From: Helicobacter pylori
GTDB lineage: Bacteria > Campylobacterota > Campylobacteria > Campylobacterales > Helicobacteraceae
Direction: 5' to 3'
DNA: 64,000 nt
NCBI RefSeq assembly: GCF_016748675.1
Contig: NZ_CP051534.1
Coordinates: forward strand, 496,001-560,000
Shown here: positions 57,292-64,000 of the stretch, one piece after another
Position numbering within the stretch: position 1 is the first letter of the stretch
Layout of the letters: each line of letters starts with the position of its first letter
Notes under the pieces: generated by a model
What the model was told of the DNA's origin: nothing
Databases searched by the model: none
The model's input: only the letters and a program-made list of their open reading frames with translations
Made by a program: the position numbers and the translations under genes

Positions 57292-58433
57292 TTGACAATA
57301 ACTTTAGAGTTAGCAATGTTTCTTGCTGTCGTTTCTCTCTCTAATTTCAGTTGTTCTTCCCAAAGATCGGCTTTTTTTTCAAGATTTTCTATATAGTTTA
57401 AATGATTTTCTGCGTTTAAGATAGCAGCTTCTATGAGCGCGTTCAAATCTACTGATCCTTTTAAGGTTTTGATTTCTCCATTGATCCCATTCAAATAAGC
57501 GATATTTTGAAAATCTGCATCACTCAGTTTATTTTGAATAAGGGCTACAATCATTCTGTAATTCTGAATAACCTGTTCCATAAGGCATGCTGAAATTTTT
57601 AGCCCATCAAGATAGGGGCATTTTGTGGGTGCTAGAGTGAATGTTTCAATGATTCCAAATGGTGCGCCCATGCTTGAAAAAAAACTAAGAGCAGGCGCAT
57701 AGATGGCGCTTTGAAACAAAGCCTGACCTGTTAAGGAATTATAGTCAATAAGGGTCGCTTTTTTCATAGCCTCTTTCAACCATGTTTCAAAACCTTCTAA
57801 GGTTTCTTCAAACGCCTTGATGCCGATCGTATTGTAAGCGATATATTGAGCGTTGTCAGAAGAACTTCCTAGAGCTTGAGAAAGCATTTCCATTTGTGTT
57901 TTTAGGGTAACGCTCGGTTCAAAGCTGTTTTTTAACGCTTCTAAGAGAGCGTTTTGCTGGTTCATTTTGAGCTTGATTATTTCGTTATTTTTTTGGAGCG
58001 CGATTTGCATGTTTTGGATTTCTGTTTGGGTGTTAATTTTTTGTTTTTCCACGATTATTTTGACATTCCCCCCCAATGCGCTAAGCGCGCTTGAATACCC
58101 TTCCATGACGCCAAGCAAGATATCTGAACCTGCAAAAAACCCCCCTGTCATGCCATTGACACCATTAATAACGCCATTAGCCCCTTTTAACATAGTGCTC
58201 ATGGTTGCAAGCTGGGTTCTCAATTCTCCCTCTATTTGCGCTTGAATGGCTTTTTCTTTGGCACTAGATTGAGCCTCTATGGCTTTCAATTCGGCTTGAG
58301 CGGTTTTTTGTTTGGCTTGTGCGTCCGCCTGAATGGCTTTTAAGGCAGGTTCAAGCGTTATCACTACCTCTGCACCATTCAAGGACAAGCCACAAAAAGT
58401 CAAGAAAGAAAATATGCTTAAAAAACATTTCAC
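57288..58433 (-). CDS. cagI: CagI
   Basis: A 381-residue secreted or surface-exposed component that forms a complex with CagL and CagH and is required for CagA translocation. Signal peptide MKCFLSIFSFLTFCGLSLNGA, a coiled-coil region (about 30-70 and 125-165), and a C-terminal NSKVIVK tail shared with CagH and CagL. It lies between cagH (stop to start 10 bases) and cagL (4-base overlap), so the three are one operon. Confidence 0.94.
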   Translation of the reverse strand: MKCFLSIFSFLTFCGLSLNGAEVVITLEPALKAIQADAQAKQKTAQAELKAIEAQSSAKEKAIQAQIEGELRTQLATMSTMLKGANGVINGVNGMTGGFFAGSDILLGVMEGYSSALSALGGNVKIIVEKQKINTQTEIQNMQIALQKNNEIIKLKMNQQNALLEALKNSFEPSVTLKTQMEMLSQALGSSSDNAQYIAYNTIGIKAFEETLEGFETWLKEAMKKATLIDYNSLTGQALFQSAIYAPALSFFSSMGAPFGIIETFTLAPTKCPYLDGLKISACLMEQVIQNYRMIVALIQNKLSDADFQNIAYLNGINGEIKTLKGSVDLNALIEAAILNAENHLNYIENLEKKADLWEEQLKLERETTARNIANSKVIVK

Positions 58434-58443
58434 ATCTCTTTCC

Positions 58444-59556
58444 TCACTTCACGATTATTTTAGTTTGCACCCTTTCTGTTAAGTAGCTATCTTTTTGCCC
58501 CTTAAGCTTGTCTTTGATGTAATCAAGGTAAGTCAAATGCGATTTCAAAAAAGATTTATTCACTACTATATTGTAATTGTATAGCGAGCTTATGTTAGAA
58601 ATCGCTTGAGTGTCATAGGTGCTAGTAGCTAATCCTGATTGACCGAGTATCATTTGAGAAGCGTTCTGCAACAAATTGGTATTGTTTTTCACAAATTCTA
58701 TATAGTATTCTCTCAAAATTTCTGCTACTTTTTCAGCATAGCAATAAACGGCAAGAACCTTGTCCCCAATAGGGCATGCAGGAGTGGTCATAGGATTAAC
58801 GCCTGAAGTTAGGGCATTAGTGGCTAACGCTTGGTATTTGGCATAAACAGTGGGCATAGAAACACTCATAGGAGTCATAGAAATTTGCATGCAACTGAAA
58901 AACACTTTTGATGAGCCAACAAGCGCGCCTAAAGCGGTACAGCTATCAAGGGAATCGGCTGTATCATTCATTGAGCTGTTGCTTGCTTGAGAACGCAGTT
59001 GCTCTTGTAGAGCTAGGGCGTATTTTGGTGCTGCACTTGTAATATTGCCTAAGATACCGCTCATCATTTCAACCGTTGTTGGCACGCTAGGAACAGCGAT
59101 TTGATTCGTCGCATAAGCTTCAATAGCGCTAGGATTTTTAGGGGTAGTGTTACTCGCTAAAATGCTTGCAATCTGACTATTGACAGCACTAATTTGCGCG
59201 CCTTGCGTGTTGCCTTGCGCGTTAAATTCCCCTGTTAATTTGCTGATATTTAAGATATTGTTCCCCACAGCCATGCTTTGATCGTTAAAACCTTGATACA
59301 ATTGGTTGTATTGTTGGTTAGCGGCTTTCATAGGCACGCTTACAGCTTCAGCGATGCTTTGATTGTATTGGGTCATGATAGCGGTCATTTGCGGATTAGT
59401 AAATCCCACAACAATAGGAATAATCGCTGCTGTCATAGCACCCGCTACTATTCCTGCAAATGGCCCTGCAACACCACTTGTGCTTGAGATGATTGAGGAA
59501 ATTTCCGATAAGAAGCCTGCAGAAGATGATTCATATATAGCTTGTGTACCTGCCAT
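58444..59556 (-). CDS. cagH: CagH
   Basis: A 370-residue component of the CagH-CagI-CagL group, reported to influence pilus dimensions and needed for CagA delivery. There is no classical signal peptide, but a hydrophobic N-terminal region (about 18-53, ISSIISSTSGVAGPFAGIV then a further hydrophobic stretch) probably spans the membrane. The C-terminus QTKIIVK matches the CagI and CagL tails. It starts at ATG 59556 shortly after cagG. Confidence 0.94.
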   Translation of the reverse strand: MAGTQAIYESSSAGFLSEISSIISSTSGVAGPFAGIVAGAMTAAIIPIVVGFTNPQMTAIMTQYNQSIAEAVSVPMKAANQQYNQLYQGFNDQSMAVGNNILNISKLTGEFNAQGNTQGAQISAVNSQIASILASNTTPKNPSAIEAYATNQIAVPSVPTTVEMMSGILGNITSAAPKYALALQEQLRSQASNSSMNDTADSLDSCTALGALVGSSKVFFSCMQISMTPMSVSMPTVYAKYQALATNALTSGVNPMTTPACPIGDKVLAVYCYAEKVAEILREYYIEFVKNNTNLLQNASQMILGQSGLATSTYDTQAISNISSLYNYNIVVNKSFLKSHLTYLDYIKDKLKGQKDSYLTERVQTKIIVK

Positions 59557-59571
59557 GTTAATACCCCCTAG

Positions 59572-60000
59572 TTAATACCCTAAGATCGGTGGTAAAAACG
59601 ATGAATCTGAGTATGTTGGCGCATAGCCATACATGAAAGGATTGTTTGGACCGTAATCGCCCATCATTTGGCTCATGAGAAGATTTTGAATGCCCCACAT
59701 CGCATTGATACCTAGATTATCATTAGGTTGAAAACTCCCTAAACTTATGTCGTCAAACTTGATATTAACATTCTTATCATTATAGTCATTGAGTATGGCC
59801 ACTTTTTGCTCTAGGGTTTCTTTAGGGATCTCTATTTTTAGCTGATCTCTAGAAACAAGCCCTACGCTATTTAGCACCATATCTTCAGGACTAATATCTT
59901 TTATATCAGTGTTTTGATCAGCGTTAAGCGGAGTGTTAAACATGCCAATGATAAGACACCAAGCAAATAGTAATTTAATTTTATAAAAATTCGTTTTCAT
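59572..60000 (-). CDS. cagG: CagG
   Basis: A 142-residue secreted protein with a signal peptide (FAWCLIIGMFNTPLNA, ending about residue 27) and a short mature domain with a Tyr/Pro-rich C-terminus (PFMYGYAPTYSDSSF). Mutants are reported with reduced CagA or IL-8 activity in some strains; the mechanism is not known. ATG 60000 has AAGGAG upstream. A weak reverse-strand TAGAAT at about 60034 could be a separate promoter. Confidence 0.9.
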   Translation of the reverse strand: MKTNFYKIKLLFAWCLIIGMFNTPLNADQNTDIKDISPEDMVLNSVGLVSRDQLKIEIPKETLEQKVAILNDYNDKNVNIKFDDISLGSFQPNDNLGINAMWGIQNLLMSQMMGDYGPNNPFMYGYAPTYSDSSFLPPILGY

Positions 60001-60054
60001 ACTTTTAACTCCTTTATTCTTATTTTTAGCATTATTCTAGCGCATTAACACCAC

Positions 60055-60861
60055 TCAATCGCTATTTTTGTTTTGATTTTCTTGATCGAGCATTTTGTTT
60101 GTTACTTCATCAATGTTTTGAAAATATTTTTCAAAAAGCTCTTTCTTTTTAGCTTCAACGCTCATATCAATCTGAATCCAATTAGGAATAATGGAGTCCA
60201 TGATCAAATGCGTGAAGTCATAGGCATGATTGGTTGGGTATATTTTGTTCTGAACATAGTATTCTAAAAAATTCGCTTGAACAAAAAAATTCTCTATATC
60301 GCTCTGCATATCCTCGCTTATGTTGTTATTGATAGGTTTTTCTAGTAATCTGAGAATCCTATACGACTGCCTGATAGTTTCTAGCATGAAGTAAGCATAA
60401 ACATAAACTAATGAGACAAAAGAATTATTGGCTTTAAACGAGCTTGCATCATTTTTCCCACTTTGAAGAGGAATTAATCTTGATAATGTTTTTTGGGGAT
60501 CTTGCCCATCGTTTATTTCTTTAAAAAAGCGGAAGTCTAAATCCTGATTACTGAGAAATGACTTGACAAAGTGAAGATTAGCGTTAAGACTATCTATGAG
60601 ACCTGAATAAAGGTGTTCTGTTTTGACATCATCTATATTCAAAACATTCTCATAAAATACATTGACATGGTCTTCTAAGAAATTAGAAAAATCATAAAGA
60701 GCGGTAAGGTTTTGTTCAGTGATTTCACCTTCCATTTCTTCTTCTATGAAGTCCAATTCTTCTCTCAGTTCAAAAAGGTAATTAGAAAAACTATCCAAAA
60801 TCGTCAAGACATCATTTTCCAAAATTTTCAATAACTTTTGTTCGCGCAAACTTTGTTTCAT
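60055..60861 (-). CDS. cagF: CagF, CagA chaperone
   Basis: A 268-residue acidic, helical protein that binds CagA and acts as its secretion chaperone at the inner membrane. No signal peptide. The sequence is rich in Glu, Asn and Phe with long amphipathic helices. It starts at ATG 60861, two bases after the cagE stop, and has AAGGAG upstream within cagE's end. Confidence 0.94.
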   Translation of the reverse strand: MKQSLREQKLLKILENDVLTILDSFSNYLFELREELDFIEEEMEGEITEQNLTALYDFSNFLEDHVNVFYENVLNIDDVKTEHLYSGLIDSLNANLHFVKSFLSNQDLDFRFFKEINDGQDPQKTLSRLIPLQSGKNDASSFKANNSFVSLVYVYAYFMLETIRQSYRILRLLEKPINNNISEDMQSDIENFFVQANFLEYYVQNKIYPTNHAYDFTHLIMDSIIPNWIQIDMSVEAKKKELFEKYFQNIDEVTNKMLDQENQNKNSD

Positions 60862-60863
60862 TA

Positions 60864-63815
60864 TTAATACTCCTTTATTTGTTGATACATTTGCCTCAAG
60901 GCCTGATATTTATCTATGATACTATGGTTTTGGATAATCTTGTCAATTTCTTTGACAAATACAGTATCTGTGGATAAAATTTTCAAATATTCTTTAGGAA
61001 TACCTCTCAAATTAAAACTAGCGATAACGCTAGGGCTTCCATCCTGTTTGTAGAGGATTTTCCTGTCCAGCCCCTTAGTGATGATTTCAAATTCTTTTTC
61101 TGTAACATTAGCTAATCTTTGGTAATCAGAAAGATTACCCCCATCGTTTCTCAAAAAAATCTTTGTAGGGCATTGTTCTCTAATCGTATCAGCAATAGGG
61201 CAAGCTAAAAGATCAGTGATGCTTTGAGTCGCAAGTCTAACAATAGCGTTTCTTTTCCTTGCAGTTTTTAGCATGTCTCTCACAAAATAAGCGACCTTTG
61301 GATCGCCTAAATATTTCCACGCTTCATCAATATCTAAGACAAATCTACGCCCATCCATTGCTTCTTGGATACGAGCGAAAAGGTAAAAACAAATAAAGGG
61401 TGAAACATCATTATTGTCTAAGAAACTTGACCCATCAACGCCAATAATCGTTTTTGAAAAATCTAAGCGATCTGTTGCTTTATTGTCAAAAAGCCATTGA
61501 AATTCACCATTGGTTGATTTGCAAAAAGGCGCTAATCGCGCGACAAGCCCATTAGGATCATTGTGGTCTTTCCCAAAAGCATTAATAAGTTGAGTGATGG
61601 GATAATCTAGGTTCATATCTCCTGTGATAAGGTTGGTTACTGCCGCTGCAAGCGTATTAGAATCTGCTAGGCTAAAAGAGACGCTGTTGCCATTTTCATC
61701 TTTTTCATCGCTTTTGGTCGCTAGGTTTTTCACAAGCTCTTTGACAACAGAAATAGCTGTTTGTTTTTGTTCCATTGTTGCATCTGTTTTTTGCACACAA
61801 GCCGCCCAAGCAAAAGGATTTAATCCTGTATCTGTCCCTAGTTCAATCTTGACATACTCCCCACCCATTGCGACAATATTCCCATAAGCGCCATAATCTT
61901 TATCCATATAGACCATAGTGAGCTTTTGCTTGTCTTTGCTGACATTAGCAGGAAAATTGTGAACAAATTGTCCCATAGCGTTCAAGGTCATTGACATAAA
62001 CACTGTCTTACCTGAACCGGTTGAGCCAAGTATCAAAGTGTGTCCTGCTGAAGCTGAACCAAAATCAGTGGGCATGTGGAAGTTCAAATAAAAAGGCGAA
62101 TTGATCTCGCTTTTTAGCGTCATCACACTATTGCCCCAAGCGTTATTGTCTTCACTGCCATCAAAACTCATCGCTCTCATAGCGATGAAATCAGCAAAAT
62201 TATTAGAAGTTACATCAAAAATAAAAGGAAGCGTGATAAAAGAGCAATGTTTGGCAAAAAAGTAATTTTCCATAGAGAAAGTCGCTGCGTTGGCTAAAAA
62301 ACCTTTAGCGTTAAGACTAGAGACGCATTCCTTAACGCTTTGTTTCATTTTTTCAAAGCTATCAGCAAACAGCACTAAAGAATTACCATAACTGCCTAGC
62401 GTAATATCACCATTACCCACTAATTCGCTCAAACAACCCAAAGTCATGCCTTGCTCTTTGGAGCCTCCACTAATAATAATTCTTCTAGAGGTGAAAGCTA
62501 GTTTGTCCTTTAAAACCTGTGAGTTTTTAGGCGAATAAGCATGCATAAAGATAAATTCGCTGTCTAGAGCGTTGATTTTATCAAACAAGTCGCTCTGTGA
62601 TTTAGGGGCGTATTCACTGATCTCAATAGCGCTAAAATATTTTTCACTCAAGTCATCATTCAAGATTTTTCCATGCTTATTAGCAAAATAAACTTCTTTC
62701 ACCCCTCCATGCATTTTTTCTTTCAGATACAAGTCTTTTCGGTTGCAAATAAAAGGGGCTTCATTCATTCCCACAAGAAAATTATAAAACTCGCATTGTT
62801 TGGAATAAATAACGCCATCTTTAGTGTATTCTTTCAATCTAGTGGGGTGGTATTTACTCAATAGCTCTTCTATAAGCTCTATCCTATCCTTGAAGTTTTC
62901 AAGCTTGGCTCTAATAATCCTTTGAAACTCTTCAAAATTATTGTCTGCAAAATGCTTTTTATTCATCACGGGTTCATTGAGAGTGTCTAATAAATCTTGC
63001 TCTATGGTCAGAAAAAAACTAATATCATAAAAACTTTCTCTCTTTTGCTTCTCATTATAGGCTCGCATGAAATCATTAGAAAAAGCAAGACTATAGTCCC
63101 TATTGGTTTCATCAATAACGATTTTCTTTTTAATAGTGTGAAAATAAAATTTGAATTCAGGGGTAACAAAATTCCTAAAAACGCTATAAATAGAAGCGTG
63201 TAACTCTATGAGATCTTTTTTGGAAGTGGTTAAAAAATCAATGCCCCCCAATTTGATTGTGCCTAAAAGAGAATAGTTGTTAGTAAGGATCACCCCATCA
63301 TCTAAAAAACATTCATAGTTATTCGCTAGATAGGAGTTTGCAGCACTCACAAGTCTGTCTTCTCTGTTTGGATTTAAGTGGATGTCATTAGACATTTCTT
63401 TGCTAGGCTTCATGGAAAAAATGCTCATGAACGCTTTGTTTTTTACGCCCTTAAACAAAAAAGGTTTTTTAAATTTCATCGCTCGCTCCATTCTTTGATA
63501 AAGCCTATAATCTTTCTTGAATCCAAGAGCTACAAGCACAATAACAATCGCTACAATCAAAACAGGTTCATAGGCTTGAAAAAGAATAACAGATAATACA
63601 ATTGTTACAAACAATATAAATATAGAGGAATAAATAAAAGTTTCAGGGAAACCAAACAACCTATTCCCCCCATCAAACAAGACTTTAAAAAAGGGATTGA
63701 CACCCTTTTGCATGTCTGCTTTAAGCTCTTCTATTTTTTGAAACTGCCGCTTTTGAACCTCTTGCTCTATAACTAGCTTTTTTTGTTCATCAGCCTGCTT
63801 GCTTGCCACAAACAC
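60864..63815 (-). CDS. cagE: CagE, VirB3-VirB4 fusion ATPase
   Basis: A 983-residue energising ATPase. The N-terminal about 125 residues contain two membrane segments (about 57-75 and 80-98) corresponding to VirB3, followed by the VirB4 ATPase: Walker [12 protein letters not shown] (about 602-612), Walker B in [13 protein letters not shown] (about 833-845) and the [13 protein letters not shown] motif. It is required for CagA delivery and IL-8 induction. The start is GTG 63815 ([11 protein letters not shown]) after GAGAGG; GTG 63809 is an alternative. Confidence 0.95.
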   Translation of the reverse strand: MFVASKQADEQKKLVIEQEVQKRQFQKIEELKADMQKGVNPFFKVLFDGGNRLFGFPETFIYSSIFILFVTIVLSVILFQAYEPVLIVAIVIVLVALGFKKDYRLYQRMERAMKFKKPFLFKGVKNKAFMSIFSMKPSKEMSNDIHLNPNREDRLVSAANSYLANNYECFLDDGVILTNNYSLLGTIKLGGIDFLTTSKKDLIELHASIYSVFRNFVTPEFKFYFHTIKKKIVIDETNRDYSLAFSNDFMRAYNEKQKRESFYDISFFLTIEQDLLDTLNEPVMNKKHFADNNFEEFQRIIRAKLENFKDRIELIEELLSKYHPTRLKEYTKDGVIYSKQCEFYNFLVGMNEAPFICNRKDLYLKEKMHGGVKEVYFANKHGKILNDDLSEKYFSAIEISEYAPKSQSDLFDKINALDSEFIFMHAYSPKNSQVLKDKLAFTSRRIIISGGSKEQGMTLGCLSELVGNGDITLGSYGNSLVLFADSFEKMKQSVKECVSSLNAKGFLANAATFSMENYFFAKHCSFITLPFIFDVTSNNFADFIAMRAMSFDGSEDNNAWGNSVMTLKSEINSPFYLNFHMPTDFGSASAGHTLILGSTGSGKTVFMSMTLNAMGQFVHNFPANVSKDKQKLTMVYMDKDYGAYGNIVAMGGEYVKIELGTDTGLNPFAWAACVQKTDATMEQKQTAISVVKELVKNLATKSDEKDENGNSVSFSLADSNTLAAAVTNLITGDMNLDYPITQLINAFGKDHNDPNGLVARLAPFCKSTNGEFQWLFDNKATDRLDFSKTIIGVDGSSFLDNNDVSPFICFYLFARIQEAMDGRRFVLDIDEAWKYLGDPKVAYFVRDMLKTARKRNAIVRLATQSITDLLACPIADTIREQCPTKIFLRNDGGNLSDYQRLANVTEKEFEIITKGLDRKILYKQDGSPSVIASFNLRGIPKEYLKILSTDTVFVKEIDKIIQNHSIIDKYQALRQMYQQIKEY

Positions 63816-63823
63816 CCCTCTCT

Positions 63824-64000
63824 TTATAGATACACCGCTTCACATGTAATCGTATAAAAGATTTTTTTGAGAGACTCTATGGTGCTAATATGTTTCAAAA
63901 GATCATTAGGGTCATAAGAATTGAACACGGCCAATAAAACATTGTATAGCTTATCATCGCATAAAATTTCTCTTGTTTCCCCGCGCAATGATAGAAAGCA
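63824..64000 (-). CDS. cagD: CagD, C-terminal part (gene continues past window)
   Basis: The reverse strand is open from the window edge to TAA at 63824-63826 and encodes about 58 residues ending in [16 protein letters not shown], which I recognise as the CagD C-terminus. CagD is a small dimeric periplasmic and surface protein with an auxiliary role in CagA delivery. It lies nine bases upstream of cagE in the same leftward group. Confidence 0.85.
   Translation of the reverse strand, partial: CFLSLRGETREILCDDKLYNVLLAVFNSYDPNDLLKHISTIESLKKIFYTITCEAVYL

Larger units (their letters stand above)
32588..64000. mobile_element. cag pathogenicity island, cag1 to cagD part
   Basis: Horizontally acquired island encoding the CagA type IV secretion system. 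The boundary is set by the 31-bp end repeat. Genes run in the usual order cag1-cag5, cag-alpha, Z, Y, X, W, V, U, T, S, Q, P, M, N, L, I, H, G, F, E, D, without inserted IS elements in this part. All large frames are open. The cagC-cagB-cagA end is beyond the window. Confidence 0.95.

Overview
The window is chromosomal DNA of Helicobacter pylori. Evidence is the gene order (kchA-rpmB-hpaA paralogue-mraY-murD ... dnaN-gyrB ... csd3-pgbA-glcD-dapB ... glnA ... rplI-hslV-hslU-era-csd6), the AT-rich composition, extended -10 promoters of TGnTATAAT type without clear -35 boxes, frequent TTG/GTG starts, and a cag pathogenicity island (PAI). All names come from recognising protein sequences; no database was searched.

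Layout. (1) 1-2214: two co-directional genes that look like the end of a prophage or similar element (a ParB-fold protein cut by the window edge and a coiled-coil fibre-like protein). (2) 2215-15472: core genes for potassium uptake, ribosome, an HpaA-like lipoprotein, peptidoglycan precursors (mraY, murD), two NSS-family transporters, the phase-variable phospholipase pldA, dnaN and gyrB. (3) 15473-17444: a type II restriction-modification block inserted behind gyrB. The methylase is intact, the presumed endonuclease is frameshifted in an A run, and a decayed copy of the gyrB 3' end lies beyond it, the mark of insertion with long target duplication. (4) 17466-31648: cell-shape peptidases csd3 and csd6, plasminogen-binding pgbA, glcD, dapB, a mini-lipoprotein, glnA, a DUF262/DUF1524 (GmrSD-like) protein, and the rplI-hslV-hslU-era-csd6 run. 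(5) 31722-32576: a Sel1-repeat-type protein whose upstream edge carries the 31-bp cag PAI end repeat (32588-32618). (6) 32588-64000: the cag PAI from its cag1 end to the C-terminus of cagD; the cagC-cagA end lies outside.

The cag genes encode a type IV secretion system that delivers CagA. Present are the ATPases (Cag5/VirD4, Cag-alpha/VirB11, CagE/VirB3-VirB4), the outer-membrane core complex (CagX, CagY, CagT, CagM, Cag3), inner-membrane parts (CagV/VirB8, CagW/VirB6, CagU), a transglycosylase (Cag4), surface/pilus proteins CagH-CagI-CagL with a shared C-terminal motif, the CagA chaperone CagF, the Cag5 partner CagZ, and less understood CagN, CagG, CagP, CagQ and CagS. All large cag reading frames are intact and CagL keeps its RGD, so the apparatus is probably functional, within what the window shows.

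No tRNA, rRNA, CRISPR array or intact insertion sequence was seen. The least explained items are: a topoisomerase-IA-like fragment at the cag2 position, small reading frames just upstream of cagV and cagQ, a frameshifted remnant between cag4 and cag5, overlapping hairpins between cagT and cagS, tandem hairpins after dapB, and the decayed restriction-modification insertion behind gyrB.
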